DNA of 41,259 bases from an uncultured Granulicella sp. (GCA_937871785.1 CALMON010000246.1:1-41259), one strand, 5' to 3'; shown: positions 6,777 to 14,759, numbered from the stretch's first letter. Notes: generated by a model not told the origin, from the letters alone. Made by a program: numbers and translations.

Positions 6777-7991
6777 ATGCTTGAACCATTTCGAACGCTA
6801 TGCAACAACGCATTTACCGATGAGCTGTACCATGAACTACTCGAAAGGCTAGATGCTGCGACAGGAACGCACGTTGCGTTCCGGGTTGCAGAAACGCCGT
6901 GCTTCTTTTCTCCCTCACTGCTGGAAGAAATGATTGGCGCCGGCATTGAGCTCACAAAGCAACTCCTTGAGAACCCTGATTACATGCGGCGGTCGAGTGA
7001 GGCTATACCTGCGGACTTCAAAGTGCGTCGTGAGAGCGCCAAACCGCACTTTATGACGGTTGACTTCGGTCTCGTGCGTTCCGAAGATGGTCGTTTGCGT
7101 CCGAAGCTGGTGGAGATGCAGGCGTTCCCGTCTATCTTTGGATACCAGCCGCTGCTCGCGGAAGAGTACCGCAGAATGTATCGCCTGGACCCTGAGCTTG
7201 AGAGCTTGTTCGCCGGCTTAGATGACGGGGCTTACTGGAAGCTTCTGGGGGAAGTGATTCTGGGGTCGCACCCTGCTGAAAACGTGGTGCTCCTAGAAGT
7301 GGACCCATTTCAGCAAAAAACCTTGCCTGATTTTCTGATGCACCAAAAGAAATTGGGCATAGCCATCGTGGATGTCACTCAGGTAGTTCAACAGGGTCGA
7401 AAGCTGTTCTATTCAAAGGAAGGTATGCTTACGCCTATCCATCGCATTTACAACCGCGTAATTGTAGATGAGCTTGAGCGTAAGCAGATCAGGTTACCGT
7501 TTAACTACGGAGATGATCTGGATGTTGAATGGGCTGGCCATCCTAACTGGTATTTCCGCATCAGCAAGTTTTCGATACCCTATTTACAGCATGAGACGGT
7601 GCCGAAAGCTGTCTTTCTGGATGATTTTTTTGCGCGACCAGACAGCCATGGACTTCCCAAGGATCGTCGTCAATGGGTGTTGAAGCCTTTGTATAGCTTT
7701 GCGGGCAAGGGCATCCAATTTGAGCCGAGTGAAGGCGATCTCCTATCCATTCCGGTCGAGGATCGGCGGAAATACCTTTTGCAGGAAAGGGTTCAGTTTG
7801 AGCCTGTGATTCGAACGCCGGCGGGGATGACGCAAGCGGAGATTCGCATTCTGTACGTGTGGCCGGACGGGCGAGAGATGATTCCGATGACCAGCCTCGT
7901 AAGGATGGGGCGAGGGTTGATGAGGGGCGTCGACCACAACCGCGATCGAACGTGGGTGGGCGGTTCTGCGGGTTTCTTTCCAAAACGGTGA
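6777..7991 (+). CDS. Second ATP-grasp protein, glutathionylspermidine-synthase-like
   Basis: A 404-residue protein resembling the circularly permuted/glutathionylspermidine-synthase branch of ATP-grasp enzymes. Features: PKLVEMQAFPSIFGYQP (about 109-125, an acidic substrate/metal segment), LLEVDPFQQKTLPDF (about 172-186), RIYNRVIVDEL (about 223-233), and the ATP-binding strand QWVLKPLYSFAGKGI (about 299-313, Lys303 and a glycine-rich loop), then LLQERVQFEP. The ATG at 6777 has AGAGG at a 5-base spacing; a GTG at 6771 is an alternative. It is the last gene of the cassette, 23 bases after the aminopeptidase. Enzymes of this fold ligate amines or amino acids to a carboxylate; whether this one adds a residue before or after the other ligases is unknown. 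Confidence 0.78.
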   Translation: MLEPFRTLCNNAFTDELYHELLERLDAATGTHVAFRVAETPCFFSPSLLEEMIGAGIELTKQLLENPDYMRRSSEAIPADFKVRRESAKPHFMTVDFGLVRSEDGRLRPKLVEMQAFPSIFGYQPLLAEEYRRMYRLDPELESLFAGLDDGAYWKLLGEVILGSHPAENVVLLEVDPFQQKTLPDFLMHQKKLGIAIVDVTQVVQQGRKLFYSKEGMLTPIHRIYNRVIVDELERKQIRLPFNYGDDLDVEWAGHPNWYFRISKFSIPYLQHETVPKAVFLDDFFARPDSHGLPKDRRQWVLKPLYSFAGKGIQFEPSEGDLLSIPVEDRRKYLLQERVQFEPVIRTPAGMTQAEIRILYVWPDGREMIPMTSLVRMGRGLMRGVDHNRDRTWVGGSAGFFPKR

Positions 7992-8066
7992 GCCATCGCG
8001 GTGTGTTCGCTTTAGAATAACGAGAGATTCACGATCAAAATGCGCCAGAGGGCGGAAGGAGAGCGG

Positions 8067-8384
8067 TTGTCCACCTCACAAAACGATACTCCGGTTCGTA
8101 CGGCGGTACGCTTTCCTCTTCACCTGAATGTGACCCTTACATGGTCACAGGGCGAAGTGCATGCCATCACCGAAGATGTTTCGGCGAATGGCATCCTCTT
8201 CCTTGCAGACAACCCCCCTCCCGTGAACGCGCGCGTCGACTTCAAGATGACGATGCCGGCCGAGGTGATGGGTTCTGCGGAAGATGTCACGTTGCACTGT
8301 GTTGGACGCATCGTTCGCCACATGCAGACCTCCGGAAAAAACATGGCGGCTGCGGTGATCGATGAATATTCTCTCAAAGGCTGA
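8067..8384 (+). CDS. PilZ-domain protein, predicted c-di-GMP receptor
   Basis: A single PilZ domain of about 105 residues. Both c-di-GMP motifs are intact: RxxxR in VRTAVRFPL and DxSxxG in EDVSANGI. It is therefore likely to bind c-di-GMP and act on a partner by protein contact, in the cytoplasm. I prefer the TTG start at 8067 because AAGGAG lies exactly 5 bases upstream; an in-frame ATG at 8040 would add nine residues without a clear ribosome site. A LuxR-type regulator follows after 6 bases, so the two are probably co-transcribed and may form a signalling pair. The 75 bases upstream separate it from the amidoligase cassette. Confidence 0.85.
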   Translation: MSTSQNDTPVRTAVRFPLHLNVTLTWSQGEVHAITEDVSANGILFLADNPPPVNARVDFKMTMPAEVMGSAEDVTLHCVGRIVRHMQTSGKNMAAAVIDEYSLKG

Positions 8385-8390
8385 GCAATC

Positions 8391-9194
8391 ATGAAAACTG
8401 AGGAATCGCTTCCGACAGAGGCGCTGGATCACTCTGAAAAGCCGGGTGTTCGTCCGGATGGAGTGGAACAGGAAGAGTTTGGGCAGGGAATCCGGGTAAT
8501 ACTGGCAGACTCGCAGGCTATCTATCGCGTGGGCATGCGCAAGGTGTTCGCGCTTGAAGATGATATTCGCGTGGTAGCGCAGGCCGAAAGCCTCGACAAT
8601 CTGTACGCGGCCTTGCAGCGGTTCCCGACGGACATTGTGGTGCTCGAGGGCGCTATGATTGCCCGGCAGCCAAATGCCGTGCCTGAATTTGTACGGCGCG
8701 CCCCGGATGCGAAGCTGATTGTGCAGATCTCTGAAACGGACGAAGCTAGCACGGTAGAGCTCTACCGCCGCGGCGTGCGTGGTGTGGTGCCGAGGTCGAT
8801 CTCGCCTGATCTGCTGATCAAGTGTGTCCGCAAGATAGCCGCAGGAGAGACCTGGATTGACAACAAGTCGATCAGTCTGGTCATTGACGCGTATCGTTCG
8901 CAGGCCCAAACACTGACCAACCCACGTTCGCAGCCGAAACTCTCGCTGAAAGAGCTTTCGATTATCGCCTGCATTACGCGGGGCATGCGTAACAAAGAGA
9001 TTGCGTATCAGATTGGAACCACCGAGCAGGTTGTCAAGAACTATCTGCGCAAGATTTACGATAAACTCGGCGTATCCGACAGGCTGGAACTGGCGCTGTA
9101 CTGCATGCACCACGAATTGCTGAAGAAGGGGCATGTGACCCCGGTAGAAGGTACAGACGATGGCTCGGTCAACACGGATGAAAGTTTGCTGTAG
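8391..9194 (+). CDS. NarL/FixJ-type regulator with degenerate receiver domain
   Basis: A 267-residue protein with an N-terminal extension (1-33), a receiver-like domain (about 34-155) and a LuxR helix-turn-helix (about 184-243: LSLKELSIIACITRGMRNKE then VKNYLRKIYDKLGVSDR). The receiver fold is recognisable (IRVILADSQAIYRVGM; GVRGVVPRSISPDLL) but the phospho-acceptor position carries Glu86 (DIVVLEGAMI) instead of Asp, the acidic pocket has one Asp (Asp40), and the conserved Lys is Arg135. It is thus likely to act without classical phosphorylation, or to be constitutively in one state. No histidine kinase is adjacent; the neighbours are a PilZ protein and an MFS transporter. DNA-binding role: confident; target genes unknown. 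Confidence 0.88.
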   Translation: MKTEESLPTEALDHSEKPGVRPDGVEQEEFGQGIRVILADSQAIYRVGMRKVFALEDDIRVVAQAESLDNLYAALQRFPTDIVVLEGAMIARQPNAVPEFVRRAPDAKLIVQISETDEASTVELYRRGVRGVVPRSISPDLLIKCVRKIAAGETWIDNKSISLVIDAYRSQAQTLTNPRSQPKLSLKELSIIACITRGMRNKEIAYQIGTTEQVVKNYLRKIYDKLGVSDRLELALYCMHHELLKKGHVTPVEGTDDGSVNTDESLL

Positions 9195-9212
9195 GGTGAG
9201 CGGTCGTACAAC

Positions 9213-10499
9213 ATGGTAGGGCAGATTGCCGCGTTGACGCCTCCTCAGCGACGCGCGTTTAGCGCCTGCTTTCTGGGCTGGTCGCTGGACGCGTTTGACT
9301 ATTTCCTCTTGACGTACTGCTTCGACTCCGTCGCACGCGAGTTTCACGTCAGCTTGAAGGTCGTTGTGGAAAGCCTGTTCTGGACGCTGGCACTGCGACC
9401 TGCGGGAGCTTTGCTGTTCGGTGTACTGGCGGAGCGTTTTGGGCGCAAGCCAGTGCTCATGATCAACATCGCATGCTTCTCGGCCATCGAATTTGCCACT
9501 GGGTTTGCGCCTACGTGGACGATCTTTCTTCTGACCCGCGCTCTGTTCGGCATCGCCATGGGCGGTGAGTGGGGCGTCGGAGCCGCGTTGGCGCTGGAGT
9601 CGCTACCGACCGAGGGTCGAGGTTTTTTTTCCGGACTGCTGCAGGAAGGGTATGTGACCGGCAATCTGCTGGCTGCGGCCGCCGCGGGGCTTTTCGGCTT
9701 GTATGTGGCGCACCTGCACCCCGTTGGCTTTGCGGGGAGTTGGCGTTTGTTGTTTGTTTTAGGCGCGCTGCCGTCTCTGCTGGCGGTGTGGCTGTTGTCG
9801 CGCGTGGACGAGTCTCCTGTTTGGCTGGCGGGCCGGCAGGCGCGAGCGGACAAGCGAGCCGCGCCAGCGCTGGGCTATCGTGCCCAGATTTCCAGCGCCA
9901 AGTCCGTCATGACGCAGTACGGACGCTCGTTTGTGTACCTGACGGTTCTGATGTTTGCGTTCACATCCTTCAGCCACGGAACGCAGGATTTGTACGCAAC
10001 GTTTGTGAAGCATGATTACAGCCTGTCCGTCCCGACGGCGTCGGCAGTGGCGATCGTCGGCAACCTGGGCGCGTTTGCCGGCGGCATCCTTTGCGGAACG
10101 CTGTCGGAAAGGTTTGGTCGCCGGCGCACCATCATCATCGCCTCGTTGCTGGCCTTGCCTATGGTGCCATTATGGGCCTACAGTCACACGGCTGTGCTGT
10201 TGGCGGCCGGGGGATTCCTGATGCAGCTCATGGTGCAAGGAGCCTGGGGCATCATCCCAGTGCACCTCAATGAGCTTTCTCCAGGCCCGGTTCGAGCGAT
10301 CTTCCCGGGCCTCGCGTACCAGTTGGGAAACCTGCTTTCGTCGCGCAATGGGGTGTTCCAGGCCGCGCTTGCGGCCAGGTATTTCGGGGGAAGGTTCGCT
10401 CCGGTGATGGCGGGAACTGTGGTCGTGGTGGGCTTGCTTGTGGCCGCTGTGACCGGCGCGGGGCCGGAGGCGAAAGGCCGTAAGCTTGAGGTAGGGTGA
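9213..10499 (+). CDS. MFS transporter, metabolite:proton symporter (sialate/aromatic-acid type)
   Basis: A 428-residue inner-membrane protein with about 12 hydrophobic segments. The MFS loop 2-3 motif occurs as GVLAERFGRKP and again between helices 8 and 9 as GTLSERFGRRR; the GIAMGGEWGVGAAL segment and the N-terminal FSACFLGWSLDAFDYF are typical of the sialate/4-hydroxybenzoate symporter branch. The ligand cannot be deduced. It begins 18 bases after the LuxR gene, so it may be the last gene of the PilZ-LuxR unit. It could export or import the amidoligase product, but also any organic acid; nothing in the sequence links it firmly to the cassette. Confidence 0.88.
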   Translation: MVGQIAALTPPQRRAFSACFLGWSLDAFDYFLLTYCFDSVAREFHVSLKVVVESLFWTLALRPAGALLFGVLAERFGRKPVLMINIACFSAIEFATGFAPTWTIFLLTRALFGIAMGGEWGVGAALALESLPTEGRGFFSGLLQEGYVTGNLLAAAAAGLFGLYVAHLHPVGFAGSWRLLFVLGALPSLLAVWLLSRVDESPVWLAGRQARADKRAAPALGYRAQISSAKSVMTQYGRSFVYLTVLMFAFTSFSHGTQDLYATFVKHDYSLSVPTASAVAIVGNLGAFAGGILCGTLSERFGRRRTIIIASLLALPMVPLWAYSHTAVLLAAGGFLMQLMVQGAWGIIPVHLNELSPGPVRAIFPGLAYQLGNLLSSRNGVFQAALAARYFGGRFAPVMAGTVVVVGLLVAAVTGAGPEAKGRKLEVG

Positions 10500-10522
10500 T
10501 CTCTGCCGTACGCGTGCCGGTT

Positions 10523-10561
10523 GCGGGTCTCGCCGGCTGCATTGACCGGCGTCTCTCCCGC
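10523..10561 (+). ncRNA. Structured segment in the leader of the nitrite/sulfite reductase operon
   Basis: A nested inverted repeat: outer arms GCGGG/CCCGC and inner arms GCCGG/CCGGC with a 9-base loop. It lies 24 bases after the MFS stop and about 160 bases before the reductase gene, and a terminator-like hairpin follows it at 10677. The arrangement would suit a cis-regulatory leader RNA, but I recognise no known riboswitch class. Confidence 0.35.
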
Positions 10562-10676
10562 ACGTATCCTTTCCGTATGACCTCGCCGTTCCGTATCGCT
10601 GCTTGTTGTCCTGCTGCCGGCGCCGGGGTTTGTGTCGCTGCTCGTTGACCGAGCGCGCCAAAACAGACCATTGAGT

Positions 10677-10699
10677 GCCCACCCTTAGAGTGGGCTTTT
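10677..10699 (+). terminator. Intrinsic terminator just before the reductase ribosome site
   Basis: Perfect 6-bp stem GCCCAC/GTGGGC with a 7-base loop followed by TTTTCT. It ends only 11 bases before the GGAGAG ribosome-binding site of the reductase gene. It either ends the MFS transcript or acts as an attenuator of the reductase operon. Confidence 0.65.
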
Positions 10700-10721
10700 C
10701 TATGTGCATTGGAGAGATGTC

Positions 10722-12515
10722 TTGAGCGATACACCGGACGTACTGTTGGATATGCAGGGGCAGGATGGCGAGTCAGGCGATGTGCTGAAGGTTGCGCCGA
10801 CGCTGGCGGCTGCGCCTTTGGCCACCAAGGAAACGAAAGCGCAAAAGGTAGAGCGTTTAAAGCGCGAGAAGAATCCTTGGACGGCCTGGGATGAAGTGCG
10901 TCAGTTTGCGCGCGAAGGCCGCGGCAGCGTGCTGCCGGAATGGACTGGAACGTACTTCAAGTGGTGGGGTGTGTACACGCAGGGCGATGGACTGGGCGTG
11001 ACGGGAGGTGTTGGCGGCGAAGGCAAGGCGAGCGAATACTTTATGATGCGCATCGGCCTGCCGAACGGCATGCTGACCTCGTCACAGCTTCACGCGATTG
11101 CCGATCTGACTTCGCAGCATGCGCGCGGGCTGGCCGATATTACGACTCGGCAGAATATACAGTTGCATTGGCTTACGATCGAGTCTTTGCCCGAAGTGGT
11201 CGATGCGTTGACGGAGATCGGGTTAAGCCCCAAAGGGGCCTGCGGCGACGTGGTGCGTAACGTCACCGGATGTCCCCTGGCCGGGATCGATGGACACGAG
11301 CTGCTTGATGCGTCGCCGCTGGCAAAGGAAATTGCTGAAAAGCTGACGGCAAACCCCGAATTCTACAACTTGCCACGCAAGTTCAAAGTGTCGGTGACCG
11401 GCTGCCCCATCTGGTGCTCGTATCCGGAGATCAACGACGTTGCCCTGACGGCGGTAAAGCGTACGGTCGCGGACGGAGCCGAAGAGATCGGCTATAGCCT
11501 GCGCGTGGGTGGGGGCTTGTCGACCGAGCCGCATCTCGCGGTGCGCATGAATGCGTTTATCCCGCAGAACAAGGCGTACGACGCGGTTAGGGCTGTGTGT
11601 GAGATCTTCCGCGAGCAGGATGCGTTGCGCGAGAACCGTACGCGCGCGCGCATCAAATATCTTTTTATGCGGCATGGGTGGACGGCTGAGCAGATGCTGG
11701 CGGCTATCGAAGAAAAGCTTGGCTACAAGTTCGACCCGTGCGACGAGGGCCCGATTGCCGAGGACGTTTATCGCGACCACGTTGGTGTCCATCCGCAGAA
11801 ACAAGCGGGGCTGAGCTATGTTGGCGCGACGGTGATCAATGGCCGGCTGAATCCGGAAGAGCTGCATACGCTCGCGTCGCTTGCCGAAACCTACGGCGAC
11901 GGGCAGTTGCGCGCGACGATCGGCCAGAACATCGTGCTGGTCAACATCCGCAACGCCGATGTGCCGATGGTCGTGCAGGAGTTGACGCGCATGGGCCTCG
12001 AAGTGGAGCCAACGGTCTTCTTCCGCGGCGCCGTCGCCTGCACCGGAACCGAGTTTTGCAAGCTTGCGATTTCAGAGACCAAGGGGTTCAACAAGTGGCT
12101 TGTTGGTGAGTTGGAAGAGCGCCTGCCGGGCTTCGACCAGGCGCTGCGCTTGCATGTGACGGGCTGCACGAACAGCTGCGGGCAGAGTTGGATCGCGGAC
12201 CTCGGGCTCGAAGGCAAGAAGGTGAAGAAGGACGGCAAGATGATCGATGCGTTCTACTTCTGCGTAGGCGGGGCTCTCGGCGAGCACGCGGGTATAGCCC
12301 GGCAGATTGGGTATCGCGCGGCGGCAGAGGATTGCCCCGAGGCCATCGAGCGGCTGCTGCGAGGGTATCTGGGCGCGCGAACGGAAGGCGAGAATTTGCG
12401 GGCGTATTTCCGGCGAACGAGCGATGAGGATTTGCGGGCACAGTTGAACGGCGCTGTTGTGGCGGCGGTAGAGCGCGATAAAGCGCCCGGGCGGGTTCCG
12501 GGGAATGTGGGTTAG
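10722..12515 (+). CDS. Siroheme-[4Fe-4S] nitrite/sulfite reductase
   Basis: Assimilatory six-electron reductase, 597 residues, cytoplasmic. It has the duplicated ferredoxin-like/siroheme domains: TTRQNIQLHWL in the first half, RNVTGCPLAGID (siroheme side), and the cluster ligands ACTGTEFC (Cys440, Cys446) and GCTNSCGQ (Cys482, Cys486), the Cx5C and Cx3C pattern that holds the 4Fe-4S cluster bridged to siroheme. I choose the TTG at 10722 because GGAGAG lies 5 bases upstream; a GTG at 10704 is in frame but overlaps no ribosome site. Sequence alone does not separate nitrite from sulfite reductase here. The next two genes make siroheme, so the operon supplies its own cofactor. Confidence 0.92.
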   Translation: MSDTPDVLLDMQGQDGESGDVLKVAPTLAAAPLATKETKAQKVERLKREKNPWTAWDEVRQFAREGRGSVLPEWTGTYFKWWGVYTQGDGLGVTGGVGGEGKASEYFMMRIGLPNGMLTSSQLHAIADLTSQHARGLADITTRQNIQLHWLTIESLPEVVDALTEIGLSPKGACGDVVRNVTGCPLAGIDGHELLDASPLAKEIAEKLTANPEFYNLPRKFKVSVTGCPIWCSYPEINDVALTAVKRTVADGAEEIGYSLRVGGGLSTEPHLAVRMNAFIPQNKAYDAVRAVCEIFREQDALRENRTRARIKYLFMRHGWTAEQMLAAIEEKLGYKFDPCDEGPIAEDVYRDHVGVHPQKQAGLSYVGATVINGRLNPEELHTLASLAETYGDGQLRATIGQNIVLVNIRNADVPMVVQELTRMGLEVEPTVFFRGAVACTGTEFCKLAISETKGFNKWLVGELEERLPGFDQALRLHVTGCTNSCGQSWIADLGLEGKKVKKDGKMIDAFYFCVGGALGEHAGIARQIGYRAAAEDCPEAIERLLRGYLGARTEGENLRAYFRRTSDEDLRAQLNGAVVAAVERDKAPGRVPGNVG

Positions 12516-12518
12516 CCA

Positions 12519-13433
12519 GTGAGTTTGTTCCCCATTTTCATGAAGCTCGCGTCGCGACCCTGCACGGTGGTGGGCGCGGGCAATATCGCGGAGTCGAAAA
12601 TCGAAAGTCTACTAACGGCGGAGGCGCGCGTGACGGTGATTGCGCCCGAAGCTTTACCGCGCGTGCGGGCTTGGGCTGAGGAAGGTGCGCTGACGTGGCA
12701 CCAGCGTGAGTATCGACACGGGGATCTCGCGGGCGCATTTCTGGTGGTCGCGGGTACGGCGACCGCTGCCGTAAATCGTGCTGTTTATGCCGAAGCGACT
12801 GCCGCAAACATTCTTTGCAATGCAGTCGATGACCCACCGTTTTGTGACTATTACTTTCCGAGCGTCGTGCGGCGCGGTGAGCTGCAAATTGCAATTTCCA
12901 CCGCGGGTGAAAGCCCGGCGTTGGCGCAGCGGCTGCGTAAGGAGTTGAACGTGGCGTTGCCGCTCGACATGGGCGAGTGGCTGATGGAGCTTGGCCGTCT
13001 GCGGCGCGAGGTGACTGCTGTCGAGCCGATTGGCGACCCGCGCAAGTCGCTGTTGCATGGGCTGGCGCAGCGCGAAATTTGCGGATACGATCTGTGCCCA
13101 TCGCGGTTGCGCGCGCGGGAACATGCCCGAGAGTTCGGGGTGCAGGTGGCGGGCGACCCGATGGTGCGGCCAACCCATGAGTCGATCGCCGTGGCAGCCG
13201 AAGGTGCGATACAAACGGCGAACGTACCGGCCATGTTGCCTCGTCTCGAAAATAAAGAATGGACGTCCGGCGAGTTTTTGCCCTTGGACCCGCAGAAAAA
13301 ACGCGGCGGTTGGATCGCAGCCGGTGTCGCGGCTGCCGGGCTGATTGCAACGGGGCTGGTCGCCGGAGCGCGAAAGGCTCCCGTTATTTCGCGAGACCTG
13401 GATCTTGAATCTCCTGAGGAGTCGGTGCTATGA
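12519..13433 (+). CDS. Precorrin-2 dehydrogenase/sirohydrochlorin ferrochelatase (CysG N-terminal type) with membrane anchor
   Basis: NAD-dependent precorrin-2 dehydrogenase, first part of siroheme formation from precorrin-2. The Rossmann nucleotide motif is TVVGAGNIAESKIE, followed by family segments NAVDDPPFCDYYFPSVVRRGELQ (split over about residues 102-124) and ISTAGESPALAQRLRKEL. Starts at a GTG three bases after the reductase stop. After the enzyme core (about residue 210) the protein adds an unusual region ending in a KKR-flanked hydrophobic stretch (about 268-288, GGWIAAGVAAAGLIATGLVAG) that looks like a transmembrane anchor. The methyltransferase domain of full CysG is absent and is encoded by the next gene, which overlaps by four bases. 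Confidence 0.88.
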   Translation: MSLFPIFMKLASRPCTVVGAGNIAESKIESLLTAEARVTVIAPEALPRVRAWAEEGALTWHQREYRHGDLAGAFLVVAGTATAAVNRAVYAEATAANILCNAVDDPPFCDYYFPSVVRRGELQIAISTAGESPALAQRLRKELNVALPLDMGEWLMELGRLRREVTAVEPIGDPRKSLLHGLAQREICGYDLCPSRLRAREHAREFGVQVAGDPMVRPTHESIAVAAEGAIQTANVPAMLPRLENKEWTSGEFLPLDPQKKRGGWIAAGVAAAGLIATGLVAGARKAPVISRDLDLESPEESVL

Positions 13434-14236
13434 CGGCGGCGAGCAGGCAAGCGGCAAAAGGAACGGTGTACCTGGTAGGCGCTGGGCCGGGCGATCCGGA
13501 TTTGTTGACCTTGCGCGCCGCGCGGCTACTGGCAGAGGCGGATGTCGTGTTCCACGACGATCTGGTGCCGGACGAGGTGCTCGCCCTGGTGCACGACCAC
13601 GCGCTGATTACGAGCGTCGGCAAGCGCTGCGGACGGCCTCGGATTACGCAGCAGGGCATTCACAAGCTGCTGATTGAGTCGGCCTGGGCAGGGCAGAGTG
13701 TGGTGCGGCTGAAATCGGGTGATCCCCTGGTGTTTGGCCGCGCCGGAGAAGAGATTGCCGCGCTGCGAGCGGCTGGGGTGCCGTTTGAGATTGTGCCGGG
13801 TGTCACGGCGGCGCTTGCCGCAGGGGCTGCACTGGAGTTGCCGCTGACCGACCGCAAGAGTGCGTCCAAGCTGATTTTCTGCACGGGTCACCACGCGGCC
13901 GACAAGACGGACGTGGCACCGATCTGGGCAGGCCCGCTGCCCGACGACGCGACGCTGGTCCTCTACATGCCCGGCCGCGACACAAGCCGGATCGCGCGTG
14001 AGCTTGCCGCTGCCGGCCTGGCCGCGGACGTGCCGTGCTGCGCCATTTCCCACGCGGCGAGGCCCCAGCAGACGCATGTGGCTTGCCGGCTGGATGCCTT
14101 GGTGAATCTTACCTGCGGGGCGGCTCCGTTGCTCCTGCTCGTCGGCCGCGCCATGGAATCCTTGCTCAAAGGCGATACTGCCGACCTTTTCTACCTTGCC
14201 GAGCAGACCCTGGCGGCAGGAACGCAAGTGCGATGA
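13430..14236 (+). CDS. cobA: Uroporphyrinogen-III C-methyltransferase
   Basis: SAM-dependent enzyme that methylates uroporphyrinogen III at C2 and C7 to give precorrin-2, the branch point to siroheme. At 268 residues it is a stand-alone SUMT. Motifs: YLVGAGPGDPDLLTLRAARL (about 13-32), VVRLKSGDPLVFGRAGEE (about 90-107), VPGVTAALAAGAALELPLTDR, and the VLYMPGRD segment. The ATG overlaps the stop of the precorrin-2 dehydrogenase gene (ATGA-type), indicating translational coupling. With no cobalamin genes nearby, its role is siroheme for the upstream reductase. Confidence 0.94.
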   Translation: MTAASRQAAKGTVYLVGAGPGDPDLLTLRAARLLAEADVVFHDDLVPDEVLALVHDHALITSVGKRCGRPRITQQGIHKLLIESAWAGQSVVRLKSGDPLVFGRAGEEIAALRAAGVPFEIVPGVTAALAAGAALELPLTDRKSASKLIFCTGHHAADKTDVAPIWAGPLPDDATLVLYMPGRDTSRIARELAAAGLAADVPCCAISHAARPQQTHVACRLDALVNLTCGAAPLLLLVGRAMESLLKGDTADLFYLAEQTLAAGTQVR

Positions 14237-14709
14237 CGCATCCGTTCTGGGGTGAAATCAAGGGCGATCAAACCGTCGCCAGCTTTCCGATTCCAGGGTT
14301 TGGACCGGCGATTCCCGTGTGCTTTGCCAATGTTCGGGTCGCCTCGGTCGACCTGACGCTCGATATGCTGGACGCCTATGCAGAGGTGTTCCGAAGCTTC
14401 GTCGCTGTTTCCGAGTCGCTCTTCCCCGTGGTGCAGCAGGAAGCTTTCCGTTATTATCGGCGCGTGTATGCGCACTATTTTGAGCATCCAGACGTTTCTG
14501 GAGAACCGGCGCTCGGGCTCGTTACGGCAGAGCTCCATGATGCGCGGCTGAAGCAACTGCTTGGAGTCGTTCTTTCAGACTGCCGCTCGGTGGAACTGGA
14601 CTTCGAGTACGACGTCGACGAGGAACACGGGCTGGCTGTGATGTTCGTTGACAATCGCTTCCATGCCGTCGGTGGCATCGCCGATTTGTCGCCGGGTCCC
14701 CTTTCGTAG
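14233..14709 (+). CDS. Uncharacterised small protein coupled to the siroheme operon
   Basis: A 158-residue soluble protein with no signal peptide or membrane segment. Its ATG overlaps the cobA stop (ATGA), so it is certainly in the same operon. It opens with HPFWGEIKGDQTVASFPIPG, and its C-terminal half has the pattern DFEYDVDEEHGLAVMFVDN followed by VGGIAD, which resembles the DUF6985-like group of small acidic bacterial proteins; that assignment is from memory and weak. No catalytic motif is evident. Its position at the end of a reductase-siroheme operon may be incidental, as such proteins turn up in many contexts. Confidence 0.7.
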   Translation: MTHPFWGEIKGDQTVASFPIPGFGPAIPVCFANVRVASVDLTLDMLDAYAEVFRSFVAVSESLFPVVQQEAFRYYRRVYAHYFEHPDVSGEPALGLVTAELHDARLKQLLGVVLSDCRSVELDFEYDVDEEHGLAVMFVDNRFHAVGGIADLSPGPLS

Positions 14710-14759
14710 AGCGCTTTTTGCTCGGGTTCAAGCAGAGCAACTTCTGCAGGTAACGTGCT

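Noticed and set aside
8145-9347. A 400-codon leftward open frame opposite the PilZ, LuxR and MFS genes.
   Set aside because: It spans three real genes on the other strand and lacks any family signature.
14718-14740. Stem TTGCTC/GAGCAA between the convergent siroheme-operon and lipoprotein genes as a terminator.
   Set aside because: Only 6 bp with an 11-base loop and no T-run on the side where it would be needed.
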